From: an uncultured Acetatifactor sp.
GTDB lineage: Bacteria > Bacillota > Clostridia > Lachnospirales > Lachnospiraceae
NCBI GenBank assembly: GCA_934436435.1
Contig: CAKSAN010000016.1
Location: 12,692-76,691, forward strand
Direction of reading: 5' to 3'
Length of the DNA: 64,000 nucleotides
Below the pieces are notes generated by a model. That model saw nothing but the letters and a program-made list of their open reading frames with translations. It was not told where the DNA came from and did not search any database. Made by a program: the position numbers and the translations under genes. Numbering within the stretch: the first letter of the stretch is position 1; each line of letters starts with the position of its first letter. Positions 15,677-25,011 of the stretch are shown piece by piece.

Positions 15677-16331
15677 TGTTTTATTCAAAGGCACGAACAT
15701 GCTCCGTCTGTTGCAGGGACTGTGGGTAGCCATGAAGATCAGCATCGTGTCCATCCTGATCAGTATGCCCCTCGGCATTCTGGTGGGTGCGCTGATGACA
15801 GTGAAGAACCGGTTCGTCAAAGCCGTCTTCCGGGTTTATCTGGAATTTATCCGTATCATGCCGCAGCTGGTGCTGTTGTTTATCGTATATTTTGGTTCCA
15901 CCAGAGCACTGGGCTGGAACCTGTCCGGTGAGGTGGCTTCCGTGATCGTCTTCGTCCTGTGGGGAACCGCGGAGATGGGAGATCTGGTGCGTGGTGCCCT
16001 GATCAGTATTCCGAAGCACCAGTATGAGAGCAGTGAAGCACTGGGATTCAGTAAAATACAGACCTATCTGTACATCATCATTCCGCAGACCGTGCGGAGA
16101 CTGATCCCGTTGTCCATCAACCTGATCACCCGTATGATCAAGACCACCAGTCTGGTGCTGATGATCGGTGTGGTGGAAATGTTAAAGGTGGCGCAGCAGA
16201 TCATTGAGGCCAACCGTATGAGCAGCCCCAATGCCGCTTTCGGAGTATTCCTCGTAGTATTTGTTCTGTACTTTCTGGCCTGCTGGCCCTTCAGCGTGCT
16301 GGCCAGAGTGCTGGAGAAAAAATGGAATTAG
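15657..16331 (+). CDS. Amino acid ABC transporter permease
   Basis: A 224-residue second permease of the same family, with about five membrane segments and an EAA-type coupling loop (HQYESSEALGFSKIQTYLYIIIPQT, about residues 120-145). ATG 15657 follows GAGAGGAGG with 7-base spacing and lies inside the end of the first permease gene; an upstream ATG at 15624 has no ribosome site. The two permeases probably form a heterodimer in the membrane. The ATPase gene follows after 37 bases. Confidence 0.9.
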   Translation: MPDLGIDVLFKGTNMLRLLQGLWVAMKISIVSILISMPLGILVGALMTVKNRFVKAVFRVYLEFIRIMPQLVLLFIVYFGSTRALGWNLSGEVASVIVFVLWGTAEMGDLVRGALISIPKHQYESSEALGFSKIQTYLYIIIPQTVRRLIPLSINLITRMIKTTSLVLMIGVVEMLKVAQQIIEANRMSSPNAAFGVFLVVFVLYFLACWPFSVLARVLEKKWN

Positions 16332-16368
16332 TGTGGAAGCAGAGCCGGAATGAGAATGGAGTGAAAAC

Positions 16369-17130
16369 ATGGCAGAGACATTGTTGAAAATAGAAAATCT
16401 GACAAAAGAGTATGAGGGACAGAAAATTCTGGACGGCATCCATCTGGAAGTAAAACAGGGGGATGTTCTGGTGGTGGTAGGTCCCAGCGGCTGCGGTAAG
16501 AGTACGCTGCTGCGCTGTATCAATGCACTGGAACCGATCCAGGGCGGAACCATACAGTTACAGGGCATGGATATCCGCAAGGGCAGCAAAAACATCACCA
16601 CCCTGCGGCAGAAGATCGGCATGGTATTCCAGAGCTATGAACTGTTCCCGCATCTGACGGTACTGGACAATATCACACTGGCACCTGTCAAGGTGCAGAA
16701 GCGGGATAAGGCAGAGGTGCGTAAGGAGGCCATGGAGCTTCTGGAGCGTGTGGGACTGGCAGACAAGGCGAAGAGTTATCCCAGACAGCTGTCCGGCGGA
16801 CAGAAGCAGCGTGTGGCCATTGTCCGGGCTCTGTGCATGCATCCGGAGATCCTGCTGTTCGACGAAGTGACCGCAGCCCTGGATCCGGAAATGGTAAGAG
16901 AAGTACTGGATGTTATGCTGGATCTGGCCAAACAGGGCAAGACCATGCTCATCGTCACCCATGAGATGCAGTTTGCCAAAGCAGTGGCAGACAGAGTCAT
17001 CTTCATCGATCAGGGGAAGATTGTGGAAGAGGCCGCTCCCGATCAGTTTTTCGAGCATCCCGAGACCGAGAGAGCAAAGCAGTTCCTGAATGTATTCACC
17101 TTCGAACATGTGGAGCATCATGCAGAATAA
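16369..17130 (+). CDS. Amino acid ABC transporter ATP-binding protein
   Basis: The 253-residue ATPase has a Walker A motif GPSGCGKST (about 38-46), Q-loop in [14 protein letters not shown], signature [15 protein letters not shown] (about 141), Walker [14 protein letters not shown] with the catalytic Glu, and the switch His in [15 protein letters not shown]. The length and motifs are those of GlnQ/HisP-type ATPases. It powers uptake through the two permeases just upstream. It is the last gene of the importer operon and is followed by a clear terminator at 17162-17200. Confidence 0.93.
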   Translation: MAETLLKIENLTKEYEGQKILDGIHLEVKQGDVLVVVGPSGCGKSTLLRCINALEPIQGGTIQLQGMDIRKGSKNITTLRQKIGMVFQSYELFPHLTVLDNITLAPVKVQKRDKAEVRKEAMELLERVGLADKAKSYPRQLSGGQKQRVAIVRALCMHPEILLFDEVTAALDPEMVREVLDVMLDLAKQGKTMLIVTHEMQFAKAVADRVIFIDQGKIVEEAAPDQFFEHPETERAKQFLNVFTFEHVEHHAE

Positions 17131-17161
17131 GAAAAGACAATAAGAATAGTAATAAGGGTGG

Positions 17162-17200
17162 AAAAAAGATAATGAAGAGAGTTTTCATTATCTTTTTTTT
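17162..17200 (+). terminator. Rho-independent terminator of the importer operon
   Basis: AAAAAGATAATGAA (from 17162) pairs with TTCATTATCTTTTT (from 17185) and runs into an eight-T tract. Confidence 0.85.
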
Positions 17201-17276
17201 ATGCTATACTCATTGTGGATTTTTGCGTTTTGTTTCAAATGATTTTCAAAAATGTTTTCAAAGGAGAAGCCGGAAG

Positions 17277-19505
17277 GTGAAGAAGAGACCCTGTGTCAGA
17301 TACAGCATATTGGGAATATTGGCGTTATTTGCGATGGTCTGCCTCGTACGGATCATAATGCCGAAGAAAGTTCTGGAGTACTCCGGAAGCTATAGCTTCA
17401 CCACAGGGGAATCCTGCACTGACCGGGTGATCTATGAACATATTCCGCTGGGGACAGGTGTGTATCGGGTAGAATTGTCCTACGAAAGTACGGGGGATGC
17501 CACGGCTGTCTGCAATGTGAAAGACGGCACCGTGTATAAGGGAGGTCTGTTATGCAACGGGGAGCATCTGTACAGTGCGCTGGGGCATACTTCCTATGAC
17601 TTCTGGCTGTATGAGTCCACAGAAGAGCTGACAGTGACGATCGATTATTCCGGACAGGGGGAACTGACGACTGGGGATCTGCGGATCGTGGAGACGAACC
17701 TTCTGTGGACCAGATATCTTGTGATCCTGGCGGCAGCGGCGCTTCTTATTCTTGCCACCCTGTGGCTGGAACGCCGGGAGACAGAAAAAGGAAGCAATGA
17801 ACGGATGCGCCGGATCATTTTCGGAATCGGTGTGATCACTTTTCTGGCATCCCTTCCTTATTTTTATGATGGCATGGTGTCCGGAGCGGATCTGACCTAC
17901 CATTTACAGAGGATCGAAGGCGTAAAGGACGGGCTTCTGACCGGACAGTTTCCGGTGCGGCTGGAACCGAGGTGGGTGTTTGACCACGGTTATGCCAACG
18001 GTATTTTCTATTGTAATCTGCTGCTGTATTTTCCGGCGCTTTTACGCATGGCAGGTTTTACGGTCACAGAGAGCTATCTGTTGTACTGCATTGCCCTGAA
18101 TCTTGCCACAGCGGCCATCGCATGGTACAGCTTCGGTAAAATGTTCCGGGACGATGTCATCGGGTTGGTATGCAGCGGACTGTACACCTTATCCATTTTC
18201 CGGGTATACCGGCTGTTGGGAACCGGAGCAGTGGGAGAAGGCAGTGCCTTTACATTTTTCCCGTTAGTATTATACGGCATATATCTTGTCTTCGAGGGAA
18301 AGAAGGAAGAGCGGGAATTTCGTAACAGCTGGATCGTACTGGGGCTCGGATATGCCGGACTGGTGCAGACCCATGTGCTGTCCTGTGAGATCACGGCACT
18401 GATGACGATCCTGCTCTGCCTGGTATATTTGCCGAGATTATTTGAGAAAGAGAGATTTCTTCAATGTGTGAAGGGGGCTTTTTTCGCACTGGGGCTGAGC
18501 TTCTGGTATCTGGTGCCTTTTCTGGACTATTATTTTATGCAGGATGTCAGGATACGGCATGCTTCCGCCCGGACGATCCAGGAGAGAGGAGTGACCTTTG
18601 TTCAGGAGTTTCAGACTTTCTGGAATTTCCATGATACGGCGGCATCGACGACGGAACGGATGCAGTATACGCATTCCGTAGGACCGGGACTGTTTCTTAT
18701 TGCAGGCGTGTTCCTCCTTTTTCTGCTCCTGTTTCTGGAGGTGATTCCGAGAGGGAAAGAGACAGAGAAAAGTTTTGCGGTCCGTTCTGCCGGATTGGGA
18801 TGTCTGGCATTGTGGATGGCTACGGATACGTTTCCCTGGGACAAACTACAGACGATCTCGCCGGCAGCAGCTACGCTTGTCAGCAGTCTGCAGTTCCCCT
18901 ACCGTTTCATTGGCTGGGGCATGACTTTTCTGGTAGTGGTTGCGGGATATTTGCTTCATTTCTTCCGGAAGGATTATAAATTGTTTTACCGGATGGGGCT
19001 GGTCGTTGCACTGGCAGCGGTGGCCACGTCGTATATCTATCTGATTGATGCAGAGGATGAGGCCACAAATGCCAGCCATCTGTATAATCAGGAAAGCATG
19101 GGATTTGGCTATATCTCGGGAGAAGAGTACCTGATCTACGGAACCGACAGCACGAAGTTTTCCTTCGCAAAGCCGCAGGCAGAGGATGGAATCGGGATCG
19201 GCGAATATGAAAAAAGGGGATTACGTGCCACATTTTTCTGTGAAAACAGTTCGGATACACAGGGGACGGTGAAACTGCCAATCCTTCTGTATAAAGGATA
19301 TCGAGCCTTTGGAGATGGGGGAGAACGTCTGGAGATCACAGATGACGGAAGTCACCTGCTTGGAGTAAACGTTCCTGCCGGATACAGCGGCCGGATCACG
19401 GTGAAGTTCACCGAGCCGTGGTATTGGAGAGCAGCGGAACTGATAACGTTTGCGGTTGTGGCGGCATTTGTGACAGGGATGGCGCGCAAAAGGAGACATC
19501 CATGA
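17277..19505 (+). CDS. PTPS-related-family multi-pass membrane protein
   Basis: The 742-residue product has an N-terminal membrane helix (SILGILALFAMVCLVRIIM), an extracellular beta-rich part (about 30-150), then about ten membrane segments and a C-terminal outside domain ending in one helix. The block GADLTYHLQRIEGVKDGL, FPVRLEPRW, GYANGIFYCNLLLYFPALL is typical of the family annotated as 6-pyruvoyl-tetrahydropterin-synthase-related membrane proteins, thought to be glycosyltransferase-like and of unknown role. GTG 17277 is chosen because AAGGAG lies 10 bases upstream; the earlier ATG at 17172 is inside the preceding terminator. The stop overlaps the next start (ATGA). Confidence 0.75.
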   Translation: MKKRPCVRYSILGILALFAMVCLVRIIMPKKVLEYSGSYSFTTGESCTDRVIYEHIPLGTGVYRVELSYESTGDATAVCNVKDGTVYKGGLLCNGEHLYSALGHTSYDFWLYESTEELTVTIDYSGQGELTTGDLRIVETNLLWTRYLVILAAAALLILATLWLERRETEKGSNERMRRIIFGIGVITFLASLPYFYDGMVSGADLTYHLQRIEGVKDGLLTGQFPVRLEPRWVFDHGYANGIFYCNLLLYFPALLRMAGFTVTESYLLYCIALNLATAAIAWYSFGKMFRDDVIGLVCSGLYTLSIFRVYRLLGTGAVGEGSAFTFFPLVLYGIYLVFEGKKEEREFRNSWIVLGLGYAGLVQTHVLSCEITALMTILLCLVYLPRLFEKERFLQCVKGAFFALGLSFWYLVPFLDYYFMQDVRIRHASARTIQERGVTFVQEFQTFWNFHDTAASTTERMQYTHSVGPGLFLIAGVFLLFLLLFLEVIPRGKETEKSFAVRSAGLGCLALWMATDTFPWDKLQTISPAAATLVSSLQFPYRFIGWGMTFLVVVAGYLLHFFRKDYKLFYRMGLVVALAAVATSYIYLIDAEDEATNASHLYNQESMGFGYISGEEYLIYGTDSTKFSFAKPQAEDGIGIGEYEKRGLRATFFCENSSDTQGTVKLPILLYKGYRAFGDGGERLEITDDGSHLLGVNVPAGYSGRITVKFTEPWYWRAAELITFAVVAAFVTGMARKRRHP

Positions 19506-20614
19506 AGAGAAAAATACTCTTTTTCATAGAAATTGTAATATTGCTGGTCCTTCTTCCGGCATGCCTGCGGGGGCCTTTCACTGTGTTCGAAGGCGGAAAT
19601 GATGTCTTTACAAAGAATGCGGAAACAGGGGAGATCGTTGGGAACAGTTTCCGGCTGTCTCCCGGCGTGTATCGTATTTGCGTGCAGGCAGAGGGAGAAG
19701 ACGGCGTCGGATCCGGAATAAAAGTCGGACTGGATGCCGAAGTGAGCAGTTACCGGGCGATCCGCGGCAATCAGGGAAGTGTCTTTGCCGGGACCCGTTA
19801 TAAAGAGATCCTGTACTATGTGACATCCGGCGTGGAGGAAGCTCATGTGGTGGTGTATCCCTTCTTAGAGGGGGAGACGGTGGCATATTCCATACGGGTG
19901 GACAGAACGGCAGCAGGATACCGGATGCTGTTTGTCATGGCGGTGGCAGGATTTCTGGTGCTTGATTTCCTGCTGTTCTTCCATGACAGGATCAAAGAGG
20001 GGAACATCACACCACAGAAAAAATGGGTGTTTGCCGGTATCGCGGGAACCATTCTCATTGCGGGGATTCCCTTAATGGCAGACTGGCTGATCCCGGGAAC
20101 GAACGGCATGCAATGCCTGAAAGAAACGGAATATGTGCTAAGGGGAGAACTGGGAAGGGTTCCGGCCGCGCATTTGTGTTATCTGTGGCTTCCGGCGATC
20201 CTTAGGCGGATCGGCTTCCCGGTAATGACAGCCTATAAGGGGTTACAGCTGGGAGAGATCCTGTTTGCGGTGCTGGTATTTTATGAAGCACTTTCGAGAA
20301 CCTGGAAAAGGGAACAGTGGTATCTGCCGGGAATACTGTGCGGTGTGGTCAATCCACTGGCGGTAAAGCTGTTGTATGCAAAGGGGGCAGCAGGATGGTT
20401 TTTGCTTTATGTAATGGTGGCAGCGATTCTGCTGGCAGTTCTGGGAAGGGTATGCAGACTGTCAGAGAGAAAGCTTTCTTCCTGGGTGGTCTTTGCGGCA
20501 GTTCTGGTGTTGGTGCTTCAGGCGGTATACTTTGAGAACCGTCTGACCTTTCAGTCGGAGCCGCTTTACTGGTACAATGAGGAACCCTTTATGACGGGAG
20601 ATACACAACTATGA
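19502..20614 (+). CDS. Membrane protein, second gene of a three-gene unit
   Basis: The 370-residue product starts with a membrane helix (ILFFIEIVILLVLLPACL), followed by an outside beta-rich domain (about 25-140), which parallels the first part of the upstream protein, then about six membrane segments. ATG 19502 follows AAGGAGA and overlaps the upstream stop; the 3' end overlaps the next start by four bases. No family is recognised with certainty. The shared layout and tight coupling suggest it forms a complex or pathway with its neighbours, perhaps in cell-surface glycan assembly; that role is inferred only from context. Confidence 0.6.
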   Translation: MKRKILFFIEIVILLVLLPACLRGPFTVFEGGNDVFTKNAETGEIVGNSFRLSPGVYRICVQAEGEDGVGSGIKVGLDAEVSSYRAIRGNQGSVFAGTRYKEILYYVTSGVEEAHVVVYPFLEGETVAYSIRVDRTAAGYRMLFVMAVAGFLVLDFLLFFHDRIKEGNITPQKKWVFAGIAGTILIAGIPLMADWLIPGTNGMQCLKETEYVLRGELGRVPAAHLCYLWLPAILRRIGFPVMTAYKGLQLGEILFAVLVFYEALSRTWKREQWYLPGILCGVVNPLAVKLLYAKGAAGWFLLYVMVAAILLAVLGRVCRLSERKLSSWVVFAAVLVLVLQAVYFENRLTFQSEPLYWYNEEPFMTGDTQL

Positions 20615-21528
20615 TGTTTGAGAAGCTATGTTTGATCGTAAGTCAGCTTGCAACCTGCATTACGGCATGGTGGATGTTTCACAGCATTCTGCCGGAATCC
20701 TCACGAAAAAGGTGGCTTACGTTTACGGGTATGATTTTGTATATGCTGCTGCCGGCCCACGAAAATATTGTCAGGCAAAACAGAGACTGGACGCAGATTA
20801 TGATCTGGATGCTGGTGCCTTTTCTGACGGTTATGCTATGGCGTATGAAAAGAGCGGACAAATGGATGGGACGGCTGGGATACGGAATTCTGGCGGCAGC
20901 CGCTATGGGGATCATCGGCAGAAAAGACGGGATCGCCTGTCTGATCCTGCTGTTTCTGCTTATGATCGCCGGGATCTGCGAAAAACAATGGCAGTATCCG
21001 GTGACCGGCATTCTGGGAGTGCTGTTGGCATATCCTACCTACAGGACATGGAAACACTGGCTGTTTGACGGAGCTTTTGCGGAGAGCGGTCTGGAATATA
21101 CCAGTATTATGGAAGAAGGATACAGCATAGGAGGCCTGTTCAGCAGTTATTTTCACAGAGGCGCACATCCCGGAATGGGGATCCTGCTGCTGGGCTGTCT
21201 GCTGTTTCTGCTCTATAACAGCTTTGTAAAAGGAAGAAAACTGTGCACCGGGAAAGATTACATCTGGCTGGGGACAGCAGTATTACTTACGGTGATGTCC
21301 CTGCGGTATTTCCCGTGGGACTATGTAGAGAGACTGGGAATCTGGGCTTTGGGACTGGTGAGTCTCCTCCGGACGCCCGCCGTATTTTTCGGCTATGCAC
21401 AGATGGTGTTGTGTGTATGGAGTGTGGAAAAATGCGATGCGGTCCTGCAGATGGCAGGGGAAAACAAAAGAAATGAGGGAATGGAAGGAAGCAATGTAGA
21501 AGAGAACAGCCGGGATTTGGCAGGCTAA
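20611..21528 (+). CDS. Membrane protein, third gene of the unit
   Basis: The 305-residue product has about eight hydrophobic segments (for example LTFTGMILYMLLPA, WMLVPFLTVML, ACLILLFLLMIAGIC, GILLLGCLLFLLYN) and ends in a short polar tail. It overlaps the upstream stop at ATGA (20611-20614). It looks like the C-terminal half of a polytopic protein and could complete the function of the 370-residue neighbour, with which it may once have been one gene. No family is recognised. It is followed after 5 bases by the chromate transporter pair. Confidence 0.55.
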   Translation: MMFEKLCLIVSQLATCITAWWMFHSILPESSRKRWLTFTGMILYMLLPAHENIVRQNRDWTQIMIWMLVPFLTVMLWRMKRADKWMGRLGYGILAAAAMGIIGRKDGIACLILLFLLMIAGICEKQWQYPVTGILGVLLAYPTYRTWKHWLFDGAFAESGLEYTSIMEEGYSIGGLFSSYFHRGAHPGMGILLLGCLLFLLYNSFVKGRKLCTGKDYIWLGTAVLLTVMSLRYFPWDYVERLGIWALGLVSLLRTPAVFFGYAQMVLCVWSVEKCDAVLQMAGENKRNEGMEGSNVEENSRDLAG

Positions 21529-21533
21529 AAAGA

Positions 21534-22148
21534 ATGGAGCGAAACAGCATGGAAAACAGCATGGAAAACAGGGGAGAGGAGAAAAAATCCCGGGGAAGGA
21601 TATTGTGGAAAATATTCATATCCACTTTATATCTAAGTGCATTTACCTTTGGGGGCGGTTATGTCATTGTCACGTTGATGAAGAAGAAATTTGTGGACGA
21701 ATATCACTGGATCGAGGAGAATGAAATGCTGGATCTGGTGGCTATCGCCCAGTCCGCCCCCGGAGCCATTGCAGTCAACGGGGCTATTGTGGTAGGCTAC
21801 AAGCTGGCGGGGATTCCGGGAGCTCTGGTGGCCATCCTTGGTACGATTCTGCCGCCCTTTGTCATCATAATGGTGATCTCCGTCTGCTATAATGCGTTTC
21901 GAGAGAACTTCTATGTGGCACAGCTGCTGTCCGGCATGCAGGCGGGAGTGGGGGCGGTGATCGCTTCTGTGACCTATGACATGGGAGCGCCTGTCGTAAA
22001 GGAAAAAGACCCCATGTCACTGTGCATCCTGTCGGGAGCCTTTCTGGCAGCATGTGTGCTGGAGATCAATGTGATCTATATTGTGATCGTCTGCGGCCTG
22101 CTTGGTGTGGCCCGGACACTTCTTGCCAAAAGGAGGTCCGGAAAATGA
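21534..22148 (+). CDS. Chromate transporter, first half-protein
   Basis: The 204-residue protein is a single CHR domain with about six membrane segments. The family hallmark FTFGGGYVIV appears near residue 36, and the AQSAPGAIAVNGAIVVGYKLAGIPGALVAILGTILPPF block is typical. Proteins of this size act as pairs, with the second half encoded immediately downstream, overlapping by four bases. The family expels chromate in some bacteria, but many members in gut Firmicutes have unknown anion substrates. The start may be 21534 or the ATG at 21549. Confidence 0.88.
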   Translation: MERNSMENSMENRGEEKKSRGRILWKIFISTLYLSAFTFGGGYVIVTLMKKKFVDEYHWIEENEMLDLVAIAQSAPGAIAVNGAIVVGYKLAGIPGALVAILGTILPPFVIIMVISVCYNAFRENFYVAQLLSGMQAGVGAVIASVTYDMGAPVVKEKDPMSLCILSGAFLAACVLEINVIYIVIVCGLLGVARTLLAKRRSGK

Positions 22149-22714
22149 TCTATCTGCAATTATTTTTAAGCTTTCTGCAAATAGGAATGTTCAGCTTCGG
22201 AGGCGGCTATGCGGCCATGCCTCTGATCCAGGGACAGGTGGTCACCACCCATGGGTGGCTGACCATGTCGGAATTCACCGATCTGATCACCATATCCCAG
22301 ATGACCCCGGGACCCATTGCCGTGAATTCCGCTACTTTTGTGGGGTTGAAGATCGCAGGACTGCCCGGAGCCATTGTGGCTACGACGGGATGCATCCTGC
22401 CGTCCTGCATCATCGTGACGATCCTTGCAAAACTGTATCTGAAATACCGGACCATGGATCTGCTGCAGGGAGTATTAAAGTCCCTACGGCCGGCTGTGGT
22501 GGCCATGATCGCATCGGCGGGGATTCTGATCCTCAAAAATGCGTTCTGGGGAAGCGGGGAGGTGATCTCCCTGACGGGAACAGAGTGGAGCATGGTGGGG
22601 ATCTTTGGAGTCTGTGTGTTGCTGCTGCGGAAGACAAAAATGAATCCCATCTGGGTCATGGTACTGGCGGGGATTATGAAAGTGGGGATATCCCTGGCCG
22701 CAAATATTTTGTGA
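22145..22714 (+). CDS. Chromate transporter, second half-protein
   Basis: The 189-residue partner has the same CHR-domain marks (MFSFGGGYAAMPLIQ near the start, then ISQMTPGPIAVNSATFVGLKIAGLPGAIVAT) and about six membrane segments. ATG 22145 follows AAAGGAGG and overlaps the upstream stop. Together the two genes replace the single long ChrA found in other bacteria. They probably fold with opposite membrane orientation. The actual anion moved here is not known. Confidence 0.88.
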   Translation: MIYLQLFLSFLQIGMFSFGGGYAAMPLIQGQVVTTHGWLTMSEFTDLITISQMTPGPIAVNSATFVGLKIAGLPGAIVATTGCILPSCIIVTILAKLYLKYRTMDLLQGVLKSLRPAVVAMIASAGILILKNAFWGSGEVISLTGTEWSMVGIFGVCVLLLRKTKMNPIWVMVLAGIMKVGISLAANIL

Positions 22715-22756
22715 CATTATATTCCCAAAAAATTGTTGGTTTGAGGCGGTGACTTC

Positions 22757-22785
22757 TTGACACGTTATATGGGAAAAAGTAAAAT
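22757..22785 (+). promoter_or_regulatory. Sigma-A promoter of the second chemoreceptor
   Basis: TTGACA (22757-22762), 17 bases, TAAAAT (22780-22785), 58 bases before the ATG at 22843. Confidence 0.7.
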
Positions 22786-22842
22786 TGGTACAAAAGGCTT
22801 ACGCGGTACTGAGAACGTTTTATGACAAAAGGAAGGTACATT

Positions 22843-24798
22843 ATGAGGAAAACGATCAAAAGTAAGATTACGATGCAGACGCTTCTTTCACTGGTTCTGG
22901 CAATTCTGATCTGTGAGCTGCTTAGTGTGAGCGCTTTACAGAACAATATGACGACACAGGCCGGGAATTTCGTGGAGGCACAGGCACAGGCCAATGCCAA
23001 CGTGGTGAACGAATGGCTGGCGGAGCAGGGAAACATCGTGCACACCATTTGTGACGGAGTTGTCTTTCTGAACACTAAGGACACTGATCGGATCATGGAT
23101 TATCTGGAAGTGAATCTGGCGGAAAATAAGGATGCCCTGATGTATTATGTATGTTTTGCCTATGAAGGCGGCGTATTTCCGGCGGATCATTCCAAACTGG
23201 ATCTGGATCCCACCACCAGAGACTGGTGGAAACAGGCAATTGAAAAGGGCGGATTGATCTATACGGCGCCTTATAAGGACTTTGCCAGCGGACAGATGGT
23301 AGTGACCATTGCAGAGCCCATGAAGATTCAGGGAGAACAGGCTGTTTTTCTGGCAGATATTACCATTGATACTCTGACACAGATTGTCAGTGATGTGAGC
23401 ACGGAAGAATCCATTCAGGCATTTCTGCTGGATGCTGACGGTAATGTGGTCTCCCATGCAAATGAAGATTTTCTTCCCAGGGAGGAAGGGAATACCGTGC
23501 TGGCGGATGCGCTGGGCGTAGATCTGTCAAAGGTATCCCAGATCCGGGACTATGACGGGAAAATGAAATTTATCGGAACCGCAGCGGTGGAAGCTACCGG
23601 CTGGACGTTAGGAGTGGTACAGGACAAGGCAGTGGTAACGGATCTGATCCGGAAAAATGTGATCCAGGTCGTAATGATCGGACTGGTACTGATCGTGGTC
23701 GTTACACTGGTGATGATCTGTAGTGTGAAGAAGAGCCTGAAGCCCATGGAGAATATGAAACTGTTTATCCGGGATAAGGTTATCGGCAGAGAAAACTGCA
23801 AGAAACAGAGAAATGAAGTACAGGAGATCCAGTATCTCATCGGAGAACTGGAGGAGAAGTTCATAGATGTGATCCGTCAGACCAGAGAGGAAGCGGATTC
23901 CATTCACACCAGCATGCAGGATGCCAGCGGCAAGGTAAACAGCATCAGTGAAAACATTATGGAAATCAGTGCTGCAATGGAAGAGACCGGAGCCAACATC
24001 GATACCCAGACAGACAGCATCCGCAACATTGACGAAAGCTGCAGTGAGGCAGCGGTGGCTGTGGAGACGCTGGCAAATGACGTCAGCGGGATGGCACAGA
24101 AATCCGGCACCATTGTGGTACGTGTGGACCAGATTACAAAAGAGGTGCTGGAGGGCAAGGAAAACGCCACCCGGATCGTTACAGAGAGCAGGATCCGGAT
24201 GCAGAAAGCTGTGGAAGGCACCAATATCATCAACGATATTACAAAAGTATCAGCATCCATTCAGGAGATCGCATCCCAGACAAGCCTGTTAGCCCTGAAT
24301 GCCTCCATTGAAGCTGCCAGAGCCGGAGAGGCAGGCAGAGGTTTCGCCGTGGTAGCCGAAGAGATCAAGAAGCTCAGTGAAGATACCGCATCCGAGATCC
24401 AAAAGGTCAACGAACTGACCCAGAAGGTATTGGAGAGTGTACAGACGCTGGCAACAGAAAGCAACGGCATTCTGGTATTTCTGGACGGCACGGTCATGAA
24501 GGACTATGAGAAACTGGCGGATCTGGCGAAGGATTATAAAAACGACGCCGGATATTATGCGGAAGTCAGCAGCAGTCTGGGACAGAATGCTTCCGGTGTC
24601 AGTGATTCCATTCACACCATTAACGGCATCTTAAGTGACATCAACAGAGCGCAGGCAGAACTGTCGGATGCGGTGGCGGGAGTTAATAAAAATCTCCAGG
24701 AGATCACCTATTCCAGTGAGAATATGTCCACGGAGACCAAGGGAGTATTGCAGAGCATCGGCAGGCTGCAGGAAAATATGCAGCAGTTCCGTGTCTAG
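22843..24798 (+). CDS. Methyl-accepting chemotaxis protein with dCache sensor
   Basis: The 651-residue receptor has an N-terminal membrane helix, an extracellular double-Cache sensor (about 35-270, with [23 protein letters not shown], a dCache signature), a second membrane helix (about 277-300) and a cytoplasmic signalling coiled coil with the tip [20 protein letters not shown]. The typical ligands of the dCache class are amino acids and other small organic molecules, but the ligand here is unknown. ATG 22843 follows AAAGGAAGG with good spacing; the ATG at 22822 lacks one. It has its own promoter and terminator. HAMP is short or unusual after the second helix. Confidence 0.92.
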   Translation: MRKTIKSKITMQTLLSLVLAILICELLSVSALQNNMTTQAGNFVEAQAQANANVVNEWLAEQGNIVHTICDGVVFLNTKDTDRIMDYLEVNLAENKDALMYYVCFAYEGGVFPADHSKLDLDPTTRDWWKQAIEKGGLIYTAPYKDFASGQMVVTIAEPMKIQGEQAVFLADITIDTLTQIVSDVSTEESIQAFLLDADGNVVSHANEDFLPREEGNTVLADALGVDLSKVSQIRDYDGKMKFIGTAAVEATGWTLGVVQDKAVVTDLIRKNVIQVVMIGLVLIVVVTLVMICSVKKSLKPMENMKLFIRDKVIGRENCKKQRNEVQEIQYLIGELEEKFIDVIRQTREEADSIHTSMQDASGKVNSISENIMEISAAMEETGANIDTQTDSIRNIDESCSEAAVAVETLANDVSGMAQKSGTIVVRVDQITKEVLEGKENATRIVTESRIRMQKAVEGTNIINDITKVSASIQEIASQTSLLALNASIEAARAGEAGRGFAVVAEEIKKLSEDTASEIQKVNELTQKVLESVQTLATESNGILVFLDGTVMKDYEKLADLAKDYKNDAGYYAEVSSSLGQNASGVSDSIHTINGILSDINRAQAELSDAVAGVNKNLQEITYSSENMSTETKGVLQSIGRLQENMQQFRV

Positions 24799-24861
24799 GG
24801 AACTTTGGAGGAAAAATGTGCATTGAAAGATGCCTATTTGAAGAAGATGAAAGAGAAGGCG

Positions 24862-24890
24862 GGACAGTGAGGGATCACTGTCCTGTTTTT
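24862..24890 (+). terminator. Rho-independent terminator
   Basis: GGACAGTGA (24862-24870) pairs with TCACTGTCC (24875-24883), followed by a T-tract, after the chemoreceptor gene. Confidence 0.85.
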
Positions 24891-24936
24891 CGGAGGAAAA
24901 TGCTTACATTTCTGGCAGAAGCGGAGGCTCGGAGGG

Positions 24937-24965
24937 TTGACAGTTATCGGGAAAAAAAGTATCAT
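24937..24965 (+). promoter_or_regulatory. Sigma-A promoter of hisS-aspS
   Basis: TTGACA (24937-24942), 17 bases, TATCAT (24960-24965). No T-box specifier or antiterminator sequence is visible in the 47-base leader. Confidence 0.7.
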
Positions 24966-25011
24966 ATATAAGATATTGAGTCAAATTTTACGAGCGGAAG
25001 GGTAGAAAACC

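Noticed and set aside
17172-17276. ATG start 35 codons upstream for the PTPS-related protein
   Set aside because: It lies inside the terminator of the importer operon, has no ribosome site, and adds residues unlike a membrane-protein N-terminus. GTG 17277 fits AAGGAG.
24899-25011. T-box riboswitch before hisS
   Set aside because: No specifier loop, TGG-N-ACC sequence or antiterminator is visible. The leader after the promoter is only about 47 bases.
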